In this document: positions 1 through 11,878 of the stretch, piece after piece
How the letters are laid out: each line of letters opens with the position of its first letter
Numbering within the stretch: position 1 is the stretch's first letter
Source: Parasitella parasitica
Lineage: Eukaryota > Mucoromycota > Mucoromycetes > Mucorales > Mucoraceae
Length of the DNA: 60,025 nt
Direction of reading: 5' to 3'
Assembly (NCBI GenBank): GCA_025201805.1
Contig: MU619319.1
Location: 91,294-151,318, forward strand
The notes under the pieces: model-generated
The model's input: the letters and a program-made list of their open reading frames with translations, nothing else
Database searches by the model: none
Told to the model about the DNA's origin: nothing
Made by a program: the position numbers and the translations under genes

Positions 1-84
<84 letters not shown>
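1..84 (+). repeat. poly(A) tract, at least 84 nt
   Basis: The window opens inside an uninterrupted run of A. Its true left end is outside the window. It is the first of four very long A tracts, all on the + strand. It lies about 80 bp upstream of the F-box gene. It could be a retroposon tail or a homopolymer expansion; nothing in the adjacent 80 bp tells which. Confidence 0.95.
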
Positions 85-86
<2 letters not shown>

Positions 87-166
87 AATAAATAGGGTCC
101 ATTGATTCAGGCGTTCTCATCTTTTCATCAAATACTTGAAATACTTCAAATAAAACAGCTCATCAA

Positions 167-1327
167 ATGCAGTTGCAAGATTTTCCATTTGAAATACTAT
201 TACAAGTTTTGTCAAGCTTAAACTATAAAGATATTTCATCTTTTGTTCAATGTAACACTGCATTATACAACCGCTCAATGCAGGAGTCTTTTTGGTTTGA
301 TCTCTGTCGGTTACATGGTATTCGTTACTGTCATCCTGACTCAAGTTGGAAAAAACTATATCAATCCAATGAGCTTTCCAAGATGTGCCCTCATTTAAAC
401 AAATCTCTGTTTAAGGCCCTTCCTAAAAAGAAAAAACTGCTCTGGACTCGCAATGTACCGAAAACTGGGAACTATGTTATGTGTTTACATCATTCATGCA
501 ATTACCTTGGTATGTATTGCGTTGAAGTCTTGATACCAGCAAGATTTAACATGAGTTAAGCAGGAGAATCTGACCGAGATGATATCAATCATCCTCATCA
601 CCAACAACAACATGCGTTGGCATTAAAGTTATCACCCTTGCATGCTTTAGAGTTGTGGTGCAACGCCTGTAGAAAAGCCGTACGTTTCTCATTGTCATCA
701 ACACGATAATCTATCACCTAAAACCTTTTATATATACAAAATAGGTTGGCTTTGACGGTTTTGCTAGGCATGTAAATCAGGGCTTAAAAACCGAGTACTA
801 CTTCATGAAAAAGTTTGTACAAGACTTCGCTACATACAAGCCAACAGAAGATGATGAATCATTACAGTACTGGATTGACAAAAGAAGACGGGACATCGAG
901 TATCATCTTTATCAGGTTCAATTCAGATACTCAAGTATGGGCCTTGTTGATAAAGTTTGGCATGATTCGTGGCTAGCATTTATCTCAGGTTAGTACAATA
1001 CTCTACATGCTATCCTATAGAGACTGAATTTTGATAACAATACCCAAATCAGGAAAATCAAATCATTGCCCAGGTACCTTGACAAACAAAAAGCTGTTCC
1101 TCTCGGATGGATTGACACTTGACCCCACACTCACCCTGGGTAAAGAATTCGAGCTTATTGGAAGTTTGGCTATTTGGTATATTGAAAGAGTCTATGGCAT
1201 TGAAAATAATGGTGTCGTATCTGTCAATGACTTGCCAAATAATGCCGATTACTGTAGACTGATTCACAAGATAAAAATTAGACAGCAAATGAACCAGGCT
1301 ACTAGATACCCTCTCATCATAGAATAA
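167..1327 (+). CDS. F-box protein with UBP-type zinc finger and DUSP domain
   Basis: About 325 aa from exons 167-509, 564-679, 745-988 and 1053-1327; all junctions are GT-AG and keep frame. Residues 3-45 form an F-box (LQDFPFEILLQVLSSL). A USP20/USP33-like UBP zinc finger follows: CPHL near residue 70, CLHHSCNYLG near 105-114, and LWCNAC with FARHVNQ in exons 2-3. The first CxxC pair of the finger seems lost. The C-terminal part resembles a DUSP domain (PGTLTNKKL, then IWYIERVYG). By family knowledge the F-box binds Skp1 in an SCF ubiquitin ligase; zinc finger and DUSP normally sit in deubiquitinases, but no Cys/His protease domain is present. An adaptor role is inferred. The second acceptor is a tandem NAGNAG site, so two isoforms differing by one residue are possible. 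The start is the first ATG before the F-box. Confidence 0.82.
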
Positions 1328-3680
1328 CTTGCTTGCCTTATTTTATCAGCATTAGAAGAATAAAATTGATCCACGCATAAAATGAATGTCTATTACAAAT
1401 ATCTATTTAGAATACTTTCATAAAACTTTTACTAGTGGTAAAGCATATTTATTCTTCCTCGGTACTCCTCCTGTTTAGACATCACATTTCAATGGAAAAA
1501 TAGGTAAAACAGACAGTAAGCGCTAGATAACACAGGCATTGAGCTGCAATAATAAACCATTCAAGCACTAAATGATGCTTGGTATTCACCAGTGCAAAAG
1601 AACAGATCAGCTATTAGCTCATTCAATGCAAAACTACTAAAAAAATCACTCATGTATTGAAAACATCCAAGCGTTTTATTTTAGTGTACGCACGTCAGCA
1701 GCCCTCCGGCTTTCTTTTTGAACCATCATGTGGGCTTCAAAGCAAACCAAAGCATTCGATGAAGTTGCCTAAACACTATGTAATAGGCATAATTACAAAT
1801 CGATACCTTTAAATTGTATTCCGTGGCAAGTTTGGGCTTTTGATAATGTAGCAGCAACGACAGTATCATTGCAACCATCATGCTGTGGCCTACTAAATAT
1901 TATTTTGGAGGAGGATACTACTATGTCAAAACCATTTTGGAATAAAATTGGATAATCTTATGATGAAAATACAAATTATAAAAAAAACACACACACAGCG
2001 AGAAAATGCAATTATAGTCTTTTCACTTTATTTGATGAAAATAAATCTGAAGGAGAGAATACAGCCTTGAAGAGAGCTACATTTATATAATTTGTAAAAA
2101 AGTTTTCACATTATCTGTGAGCATGTCTATTTCACACAGGCACAAAGAAGATGGTTTATTAATTGACATTCTCTCGCATAGGATAACGGTTGATACTTAG
2201 ATATAATGGTCGACGAGTTTACGATGCATTATTTTAATATTACAGTCAGAATGTTTGTTTTGGAAAGCAACTGAGCTTTTTACGGGGTTCAAGGATTCGA
2301 TGTTGTTATTGTGTATATCTAGAATTAATGCAACTGCGACACTTACATGAGCTCCAGATGCTTTATCGAATTATAAAATGGAGCATAAAATCAAGCATCG
2401 CCTGTATTGTGATAGTGATTGTTGTACTTTGATCAGGAGTTCAATCGCACACAAATACTCTTAATATCTAGCTTTACTTTTTGTGTCTGGATTTAATACG
2501 AGTGTTCTTTTTAGGCGTAAATCGTGGAATTCGATTTAATAAGATAATGTTATGAAAATAAGAGGTATCTGATTTATCAGAAAGTTAATAGGAATTAATC
2601 AGGTAAAGATCCGTTTATTATATTCAAAGTAGAGGGTTTACATACTTTCTATGGACTGAGGGAATATAATAAAAAATATTGTAAATGTTTTTGCTGATAA
2701 CTTTTGATAGACACATCGCCCAAAGAAAATCAAGTTGTGCTCAGATAGCGATGATCATGCCTGATTTGACGGCGCACAAGGCAGGCTTTATGTTACTTTC
2801 TATCGTGGCCTATCAGTGTTTATATGCAATTTTTATATGGTTTCCGCTGATAACTTATAGGTTATCAAAAAAACATCATGGATAATAGCAGTTTCTGATC
2901 AGATAGTGCTAAATTATTGCTATGTTTTCCATGTTTGATCTGTTGTAGATCAGCATAATAAAGCGAGCTATGACATGAAAAAAAAAAAAAAAAGGAATCT
3001 TCGTTGAAAATAAGATTATGAATATGATCTTCAAAAAATCCACCATCAACAAGAATATTTGCAATCATCAAGACAATCTAGTACGGATTCATAAATATGT
3101 AAACCAATTTCAAGAACAAATAGAGCAACTTTGACATTCGTTAAATTTGCCATTGACTCTCTCTTTCTCAATCCTTACGGCCACGATTTCCTTGATGATG
3201 AATGATCCACACTATAATTTAGGTATCTCTAGAACTATTCACACTCATTATAACACCTTATGGTCAAACAGAAACTAAATAGCCTTTTATTAAATTAGAT
3301 GACGATATAAATAGGGCTGCCAGAAATATTACTTGAAACCTGTCGTACTTCTTTTGGTGTCCTTATATATACTTTATCTACTACCTACTACCAATAGATA
3401 CATTCCATTAGGCTTTAGAAGACTGAATCACATATATATATATACTTGCTGTAAATGACAATAAAAATATCATGATGCAGAATACCACAGCATGCCCCAT
3501 AAGCTATTTAAATCTCAAAACCATAATATCTCACCCAACGTACGTTACTCGCCAAATAATACGGCAGTACTTCAGCCTTCAGCTTCCAAATAGCCTTTTA
3601 TGAATGACTGTCACTTGAATTGATTGCTTTTTAAAAAAGTTTAGCAATACAACACGCTGTTCTTTTTCATATCAATCGAC
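1328..3680. other. intergenic, 2.35 kb, no convincing gene
   Basis: AT-rich spacer between the F-box gene and NELF-B. The longest frames (2685-2885 + and 2865-3071 -) overlap an A15 run and show no recognisable domain. A stretch at about 1693-1760 resembles one at about 10460-10525 (shared CCTCCGGCTT and a GGGCTTC/AAGCAAA block); translated, both give a P-S-x-GL-x-SK pattern, so it may be a decayed relative of whatever lies there. There is a short CA run near 1988. Confidence 0.5.
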
Positions 3681-5565
3681 ATGTCTAACGAAAAGAAAGA
3701 ACTTATTGGACCAGCCGAAGAGAAAATCAGAACGCTTTTATCCCAATCTGGCGATCCATTGGAAGCCATTCGTGCTATACAAAAAGATTACGGTCTTGAT
3801 CTTACCGGCATTGACGACATGTATCCATTGTTGGACTTGTGTGGCTACAGCCGTCTAGAGATACACAGAGCTTGCTTGGATGCTTTAAATAAAGCTACCG
3901 TTCATCATATCGAGCAGCCCACTTTTCAGCTTGAAAAGTACGTAGCAGAGACGGACAAGCTTGTCAAATAGATACTAATTGTAACATAGTTTCTATGACC
4001 TGTTTGAAAAAACATTCAAGTACGTTCATATACCACTGATGCAGCCCATTCCAATGGCATTGCTAAAGAAATTCGAACGCCATATTGGGGAGGACATCAT
4101 AGAAAGGTTGAAAAGTGATGTAGCAGTATTTGAAAATTGCCCTTTGAATATCAAACAACGCATATGGAAACAAGATGAATCATTTTTCCAGCAAACAATG
4201 ATTTCCTTATTAAACGATTACCACCACGACGAAGCCTTGCAGTTGTTATCATTGAATCTAAGACCTGATAACTACCAGGAAATTATCGAAGAAAGGTAAA
4301 ACGAAAAATCGCAAGGTTGAAAGACGTGTGCTCAACAGACGGCATTTTAGACGTACGCATCCCATTGTTCTGAAAGTGATGGATACTATCAGTCAAGACC
4401 CGGAAATTTACAGAATGTTTATACAAATGATTCGCATTGTGTTTGAAGCTACGCCGTATCCTAGCTTATGCTCTTTACGTGTAGATGTGTTGATGAATTT
4501 CCATGACCTGGATTGTGAACCAGTATGTTTTTTGCAATATATCAATGCAGCTTAAATGCTAAGTTTCTCGATTTTAGATCCTCAAGTCAGACAAATGTCA
4601 TCAGCTTATTTGGTCTCTCGACAGTTGTGTCCGAAACCAGAACATGGATGAAACGATTGTTGAGAAGATCAAGGAATGCTTTGATAATGTCAAAAATGGA
4701 ACTGCACTCTATGCGTAACGTATTAAGCAGAAATCTATGACAGCGAATGCTAATTTGTATTTGTAGCGACTTTGCAATGGTATTGATGGACCCGATGATT
4801 TCGAACTTTCTCGCATCAACAATTGTGAAATGGTTGCGACATAATGTTGAAGATAATACGCAGCAAGAGGATTTAGAAGGTCTGACCAACTACAATGGAA
4901 AGTTACTCAACCTGGCTGAACATGCTCCTTATGCCATTGCTCACAATGCAAAGATCCCTAAATTAGACAAAGACCTTAAAGAGAGTTATTGGAGCGCTAT
5001 TTGCTCTCTCATGTTGGAAGAAGGGAATGATGTAACTATGCCAATAGGCGAAAAACCAGCAGCCGTCATTTTGCCACTGTTACGCCGAAGTGATATTGCT
5101 AGAAAAGTGTTTGTTCATTATCTCGTAGATCGCACGTTTGAAGGAGATATAAGGACACTGACTCGCTGCTTACCGCTCATATTGGAAACATGGCCAGCAC
5201 CTGAATTTGAAGAGGAAGGCATCATTTACAGGCAAACTTACTTGAGTTTCATAAAGACAATGATGGATATCTTGGTAAAGCGCAATTTGTTTGAATGTAT
5301 TGCGGATGTCAAATGGAGACAAGCTGTCGTGGAAGGGTTTCTGTTGAGAGTGGTTGCGTGGGATTGTAGAATCCACGAACAGATGATCCGTTTCCTTGCA
5401 GAATACTTTTTGGATCCCAAGATTCTAGTAAAATTAGGGCCTCAGGTTGGTATACTGGTCGAGTGGGCTGACGCAACTGTTGTCAATGGATTGAAGGATG
5501 AGAAAGTAAGTGTGAGGAAGGTCATATAACTACCTTTTTTTTAATAACAGCCAAATAGCACATGA
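3681..5565 (+). CDS. NELFB: Negative elongation factor subunit B (NELF-B/COBRA1)
   Basis: About 560 aa from exons 3681-3937, 3990-4295, 4295-4522, 4578-4714, 4767-5505 and 5551-5565. The family match is collinear throughout: PLLDLCGYSRLEIH, DLFEKTFKYVHIPLMQPIP across the first junction, CPLNIKQRIWKQD, VLMNFHDLD, then CHQLIWSLDSCVR and MVLMDPMISNFLASTIV. NELF-B is the scaffold subunit of NELF, which with DSIF holds RNA polymerase II at promoter-proximal pauses. Branch points are visible (ATACTAATT before 3989, GCTAAT before 4766). One flaw: the second exon runs into TAA at 4297, while the homologous continuation starts in the next frame at 4295, with no room for an intron. This is a +1 shift, by sequencing error or real damage. 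A strong GTAAGT at 5506 adds a four-residue last exon. Human NELF-B is 580 aa. Confidence 0.85.
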
Positions 5566-5693
5566 AGACGCTTAAAGACCTGTACGCCTTTTTATTATCA
5601 AGATCAAGCAGCATATTGAACGGCGAGTACAGAATTAACCCACCATCCGTAATTCATTTCTGCTCTTCTTGATTTCTTTGGCGCTCCGATGTG

Positions 5694-5700
5694 TATAAAA
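5694..5700 (+). promoter_or_regulatory. TATA-like box upstream of EFL1
   Basis: TATAAAA lies 52 nt upstream of the EFL1 start codon, followed by a pyrimidine-rich stretch (CTTTTCTTTTC). Only 130 bp separates the end of NELF-B from this element, so the promoter must be compact. Confidence 0.45.
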
Positions 5701-5751
5701 ATTCTTTTCTTTTCTTTTTCCATTTCACCATACTCCAAAATCTAATAAATT

Positions 5752-8700
5752 ATGCCTGCTATTACACCTGCACAATTATCGTCATTACAGCATAATACAA
5801 AAAACATTCGAAATATCTGTATTCTAGCCCATGTTGATCATGGAAAAACCACTCTTTCAGACTCGCTTTTGGCAACAAATGGTATCATCTCTTCAAAAAT
5901 GGCTGGCAAAGTCAGATACCTTGACTCTCGTGAGGACGAACAGGAAAGAGGCATTACCATGGAATCCAGCGCCATTAGCTTATATTTCAAGCTTGTCAAG
6001 TCTGTCGTCAATGAAGGTAGTCGTATATGCCTAAAGTCTTTGCAGTAAATGCTAAATATCAGATGTGTTAGAGGCGCAGCCAAAGACGGTTGAAAGTGAA
6101 TATCTCATCAATTTGATTGATTCGCCCGGCCACGTTGATTTCTCTTCAGAGGTATCCACTGCATCTAGATTATGTGATGGCGGCCTTGTGCTGATTGATG
6201 TTGTGGAAGGTGTTTGCACCCAGGTAAACTATTTTTTCTTTCTTTCTTCTTTTACATTGATGTGATGAAATTAATGCAAAGGGGGGGGGGTTTCTAGACA
6301 GTCTCCGTTTTGCGTCAAGCATGGATTGATAAGGTGAGGCCAGTGCTTGTGTTCAACAAAATGGACCGATTAATTGTAGAATTGCAAATGACGCCAAACG
6401 AGGCGTATATTCACATTAATAAAATCCTGGAACAAGTGAATGCTGTTATGGCTACTTTTTTCACCGGTGATTTGATGGAAAGCGAAGCTAGAAAAATGAC
6501 AGATGAAAAGAAGGATGTACAAGAAGATGAGGAGGAATTCGACGCTAATAAAGTGTACGATTGGAGTGTGGAAGATAGAGACGACTCTGATATTTATTTT
6601 GATCCAGCCAAAGGCAACGTTATTTTTTCCAGTGCAGTCGACGGGTGGGCTTTCAGGTAAGTCTTTTCTATATACACAATCAGCGAGTGTTTCCGTGCTA
6701 ATGTTATTGGCAGAGTACAACAATTCGCTTCATTTTATGCCAAAAAGATCGGATTCAAAGAATCAGTTTTGCAAAAATGCCTGTGGGGCGAATACTACTT
6801 TGATCCCAAAGCCAAACGAGTAATCCTGCCAAAGCATTTGAAGGGCAGGAATCTGAAGCCTATGTTTGTGCAATTTGTGCTAGAAAATATATGGGCTGTT
6901 TATGGCAGTGTTGTCATTGAACCGTAAGTGTAATCGTGGTGTGATCCACAAACTATATGCTGATATCGTATTATAATTAAAGTGATCGCGAGCGAGTTGA
7001 AAAGATTGTGGGTGCCTTGAAAATCAAGGTCTTGCCTCGAGATTTACGTTCTCGTGATCCTCAAATCTTGCTGTCTGCCATCTTCTCCCAGTGGCTTCCT
7101 CTGTCAACCTGCGTTTTATTGGCCATTATCGGTCAATTGCCACCTCCTGCAGATGCCCAAAGAGTGCGTCTTCCAAAAATGTTGTATCCAAATATACATC
7201 GTAAAGATAGCGATCCTTTGCAACCTATCAATGATGTTGAAAAGGCATTATATAGCTGTGATACGTCTCCTGACGCGCCTGTCGTTGCATATGTCAGTAA
7301 AATGTTTGCTGTGCCTGTCGAGTTTTTGCCTGAGAACCGCCGTACCCAAATGAGCGCGGAAGAAATGCGAGAGCGTGGTCGACAGCAACGAGAGTTGCGT
7401 GCAGCACAAGCAGCTTTAGACAAATCAGGGGAAGGTATTCCATTGACTTCCGAACAAGTGGAAACCCTCGCAGATGAACCTCAGGCTGAAGAAGCTGAGC
7501 CATTCACTAAAGAGCTCAAGGGCGAAAGTTTAATTGGTTTTGCTCGCCTGTATAGTGGCTCTATTCGAGTAGGGCAGAAACTTTACGTGATGGGCCCTAA
7601 ATATGACCCTAAATTTCCGAAAAAACACATCTCTGAAATTATGGTACAAAGCCTCTATTTGATTATGGGCAGGGATCTAGAATCCTTGCAAGAAGTCTGT
7701 GCGGGTAATGTCTTTGGCATTGGTGGGTTAGAGGGCCGTATTCTCAAGAATGGCACACTGGCCAGTACTGTTGATAATGTGCGTAACATGGCCGGTGTCA
7801 AAATGGAATCTTCCCCTATTGTGCGTGTGGCTCTTGAGCCCCAGGATCCGACTCAAATGGATAAATTAGTGCAGGGTCTTCACCTGTTGAATCAAGCTGA
7901 TCCTTGTGTAGAAGTCATGTTGCAGGAAACCGGCGAGCACGTCATTTTGACAGCTGGTGAGTTGCATTTGGAAAGATGTCTGCGAGATTTGAAGGAGCGT
8001 TTTGCCAAAATCGAAATTCATGCATCTGAGCCCATTGTGCCCTTTAGAGAGAGCATTGTTCGTGCTGAATTGCCAGCGGGTAAGGAAAAAGAGGGCGTTG
8101 TCGTGCCTCGTGGACAAGCAGAAATCAAGATTAGCAGCAAGTTTCTTACTCTAAAGGTGCAAACGGTGCCTTTGCCTGTTAATGTTACGGATTTTTTGAC
8201 AAAGCATGCTGCTTCCATCAAGGCTGTTGTCGAAGAAAAGCTAGCTAAAAAGTCTACCAGGGAAGAGGAAGAAGATGAAGATACTGGCGATGCTGCTCCA
8301 GTTACCACTAACCAGCTTTTATCTGCGTCTGAATTAGAGCAATCGCTAAAGCAAGAGTTTGCAGACGCAAAGAAGGACGGCGGTCCATCTGCTTCAATTT
8401 GGGACAATGCTGTTGATCAAATCTGGGCTTTCGGCCCTCGTCGTATTGGCTCTAGTTTGCTGATCAACCGTATTCCTGGTTATGTCAGAAAGCCTTTTTT
8501 CCAAATGGATTCCAAAAGGAGTGCAGATGTGGCCGTTGACCATGCCGACGAGGTCCTTGAGGTCCTGGATGAAGACACTAGTGCTCTTTCGATCCTCGAC
8601 ATCGATTTCCACATTCACACGGCTTTCCAGCTGTCTACTTTGACAGGCCCTTTGTGCGCTGAACCAATGACTGGTGTATGTTTTATTGTGCAAGGTGTTG

Positions 8701-9423
8701 AATTTCACCCTGAAGAGATGGTGTCATCAAATGGTGAAGCTGTTGATGGTAAGAAGTTTGTACATCAATGCCTTAAAACCTACGCCTAATTTTTGTGGGA
8801 TAGTTCGTGCTCGTCTTCCCATTATTCAGGGCCACGTTATTGCAGCAGCTAGAGAAGCGTATCGTCAGGGTTTCCTAGATTGGTCTCCTCGCCTTCTTTT
8901 GGCCATGTATACTTGCGACATCCAAGCCAATGCCGAAGTCTTGGGCCGTGTCTATGGCGTCATTTCCAAGAGAAAGGGTAAGATTGTCTCTGAAGATTTA
9001 AAGGACGGTACATCCTTCTGGCAAATCAATGCTTTATTACCTGTCATCGAAAGCTTTGGTTTCTCTGATGGTAAGTCAAAACAATGTATCGTCTCGTACA
9101 ATATTGACATGTTGTTTTATAGAAATTCGAAAGCGAACTTCTGGTGCTGCCAGTCCTCAATTGGTGTTTAGTGGGTTTGAAATGTTAGACGAAGATCCGT
9201 TTTGGGTTCCAACTACCGAGGAAGAGTTAGAGGATTTGGGCGAAAAGGCTGATAAAGAGAACTTGGCCAAAAAATACATGGATACAGTCAGAAAAAGAAA
9301 GGTAGCTGACCTTTTTTTTTTGTTTGTATATTTACTGACATTAGCCTCGTACAATAGGGTATGTTCGTAGAGAAGAAGCTTGTTGAACATGCTGAAAAGC
9401 AAAGAACTTTAAGGAAAAATTAG
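5752..9423 (+). CDS. EFL1: Elongation factor-like GTPase 1 (EFL1/Ria1), 60S maturation
   Basis: About 1090 aa from exons 5752-6016, 6063-6223, 6298-6656, 6714-6923, 6983-8748, 8804-9070, 9123-9301 and 9358-9423, all in frame and GT-AG. It is a translational GTPase of the EF-2 family that, with SBDS/Sdo1, releases eIF6/Tif6 from cytoplasmic pre-60S subunits. Motifs visible: G1 AHVDHGKTT, switch I RGITM, G3 DSPGH, G4 FNKMD, then an acidic insertion ([12 protein letters not shown]), domain II, the domain III block [12 protein letters not shown], a long acidic insertion ([13 protein letters not shown]) typical of EFL1 rather than EF-2, domain IV, and the C-terminal block [15 protein letters not shown]. 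The length fits yeast Ria1 (about 1110). The second intron (6224-6297) carries a G10 run just before its acceptor. Confidence 0.96.
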
Positions 9424-9734
9424 ATGAATCAACGTAAAATCAATAAAATGTATATCAAGCATCAATTCAAAATCATTTGTTGGCATTGTTGGCTGTCTTT
9501 ATTTACAAATGTCAAGTACTACCGTAGTTATTATTCAAGAAGTACATGTATCAACTTCGGCACACCATGACTTTTTGAATACAACAAAATCAATATTATG
9601 CTCAAGTTGCAATCAAATAAAGTATACGCTTTCTTTTTTATATATCTTACATACAACATGTATCAACATTGTTGACAGAAGAGTATTTTCTTTTTGCTAA
9701 GCAGAGTTTTAAGAAGTAGAAGACGACCAAACAA

Positions 9735-10777
9735 ATGCAGGGTGACAAAGCGTTGGTTCAGGCCATTTTTTTGGATCTCGCGCGGGGGCAGAAGCAATCC
9801 ACCGACACTTCTTCATTGCTACTGATTATAGCAAAACTTGAATATCACTTGATTCTGGATACCTACTCAAAGTCAACAAGCCTTAACTATCTGATTCCTT
9901 TATTCAATATTTCAGGTTGCGAGAATTTGACATGTTCGCGTGCCAAGAAAGCAGCATACCCTCACCTCTCACTTTGACAATCGAACCGCCATGCTCAACA
10001 TGGGATTCCCATCCTCAACCCATATGGATACCCAAATGTGAATTACTACACTCCTTTTATGATGGTAGGTTTATACCAGTAAAACTATCGATGCCCGCAG
10101 AAATAACCAAAAAGTGGAGCATAGCTCTGACCACAATTCCCTGTTAAATGCAATGTTTTTTCAGTTACATCAGCAAAATCGACGACTAAAGACAAGACAA
10201 CAACGAGACATAATCCAAACATTGAAAACAAACCAGAGATTCTTCAAATCGCAGCTACAGCTTGCTTTGGCAGGCTTGGGATACGGTAGATTGATGGATT
10301 GAGAATTTGGACCAACAAAGGTAAAAACTGGTTGCAAACACGACATCCCATCCAAAACTAGCAAGTTTTCTTTTCTTAGCTTTATTGTACGCCTGCCGCC
10401 AAACATGAAGTTCAAAACAAAAACACTTGGAATGTTATATTGCAGGCTCAACTATCATCAATCCTCCGGCTTCGTTACTAAAGCCATCCATTGGGCTTCG
10501 AAGCAAAGTCCAGACATCCAAAGAGAAAGCAGATTACTGGAGTGCCAATGCTTTCAAGACAATGTGCCGCGACCAAGTCTCCGCACTTGCAATTGGTCTT
10601 ACTGGTGTTGGTTGCCTTTTGTTTGGAGTAACTTTCCCCTGCTTCGACCCAAACCCCACCACTGCCAAGCGCACACAATTCAACAATTTAGCCCTATCTT
10701 TTTTTGTACAGAAAACAGATACTGGGCTCGCCTTTCGATGGAGGCAATACTCTTTGAAGGTTAGTAAACAAATATAA
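9735..10777 (+). other. overlapping open frames of unknown nature (possible decayed or split gene)
   Basis: Several frames of 60-120 codons overlap here on the + strand: 9735-9977, 9917-10147, 10114-10302, 10405-10764 and 10427-10777. Some pieces look coding: a Gln/Arg-rich helical segment ending LALAGLGYGRL, and a frame with a hydrophobic patch (ALAIGLTGVGCLLFGVTF). Intron-like acceptors occur (TTCAATATTTCAG at about 9916, TTTTTTCAG at about 10164), but no set of exons gives one consistent protein. I do not recognise the family. It could be a multi-exon gene I cannot assemble, or a degraded mobile element. Part of it resembles 1693-1760. Confidence 0.3.
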
Positions 10778-11437
10778 AACGTGGAGATAACTCAATATTG
10801 ACTTTGACCTTTTAATACTATTGGGTAAGTGACATTACGATTTATAAATTGTAACTGTTTCTTCTTTCGGAATTTAGCTTGCTATTCCGTTACAGTATAA
10901 CCTATACTCGATATACTTCTGTGGATACCATTCAACACAAAACAGTCATTACGATAATTTGATAAGCAATATTACGGTGATTTCAATTTTAAGTACGATC
11001 TACGAATACCTGGGGATTCGCCTAGCAAACAACCAACAGCATTTGTAACTTTACAGACACATTTTTGCATGATTGCAACAATTACAGCGATCTTTTCTTT
11101 GGAACGCTACCAACCTTTATTCGAAATTGAGTGCTCAAAAACCTCGACTATATCATGGTCAGTAAACTATTAAAGGATCTTTACTTTGGCAACCACATCC
11201 ATTAAATTTCTCGCCAATGGACTGACCACCACCTGTTGACAGTCAATCTCAGGATACAATTGTCAAACACCGAGAAAGGGCGATGGTGGGCAAATCTCAA
11301 TCTCGTCTATATTAAGTCTTATATCCAGAAGATTGACTCTGGTTTTAATGGAAAAACTATTTCAGCCAAAAAGAACTATGCCTGTTATCAATGTTTATTC
11401 AAATAAATGTCATGAATGTATATAGAGCGTATAACGT
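10778..11437. other. intergenic, no gene seen
   Basis: AT-rich spacer between the unresolved frames and the 3' end of the Cys-rich secreted protein gene. No long frame and no recognisable repeat were found. Confidence 0.5.
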
Positions 11438-11653
11438 CTAGTTTCCTTTCTTTTTGTCTTCGTCAACGACGTAAAAAACAGGTTTTATCTCAAGGCATTT
11501 ATGAGTATTTCTTCGATCGCAGAATGTGTTATCCAGACAATCAGCATCAATATCGCAAGGGTAGCCTACTTGAGCATGTACGTAGCTGATCATGGCAGCA
11601 AGACTAATGATGGCAAAAATGGAGGAGGCTGAGATCAAGGAGGTAATCTTCAT
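11438..11653 (-). CDS. small secreted cysteine-rich protein (71 aa)
   Basis: A single-exon 71-aa protein. Residues 1-27 form a signal peptide (MKIT..., hydrophobic core SIFAIISLAAMISYV, likely cleavage after VHA). The mature part is about 44 residues with four cysteines at 33, 39, 45 and 53 (YPCDIDADCLDNTFCD), spaced x5-x5-x7, enough for two disulfides, and a Lys/Asp-rich tail (DEDKKKGN). No family is recognised; the shape is that of small secreted or effector-like fungal proteins. A TATA-like box is 68 nt upstream. A frame 226 bp upstream carries a similar C-x5-C block (see 11879-12142). Confidence 0.6.
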   Translation of the reverse strand: MKITSLISASSIFAIISLAAMISYVHAQVGYPCDIDADCLDNTFCDRRNTHKCLEIKPVFYVVDEDKKKGN

Positions 11654-11720
11654 TTTAATATAAAAGTTTAATTATTAGATGTTACTGAAGAAAAAAAAAA
11701 GGCCATAAGTGTTTCTCTTC

Positions 11721-11727
11721 TTTTATA
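11721..11727 (-). promoter_or_regulatory. TATA-like box of the Cys-rich secreted protein gene
   Basis: Read on the - strand this is TATAAAA within AGATATAAAAGAAGAG, 68 nt upstream of the start codon at 11653. Position and context fit a TATA box; assigned from sequence only. Confidence 0.4.
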
Positions 11728-11878
11728 TCTTTGTCAATAGCATGACGTACAATGTATCCTTATAAACTATATATACTCATGGATGGAAGTGTCATGCCAC
11801 TTTTGTATTAATAGCTGCGGTACATTAGCAGGCATTGTCATTTGATTTTTGGATCCTGATCACAACTAATAACTAATT

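Noticed and set aside
2280-2310. GGTTCAAGGATTC-like stretch considered as a tRNA T-arm
   Set aside because: No matching acceptor, D or anticodon stems nearby; no tRNA gene was found anywhere in the window.
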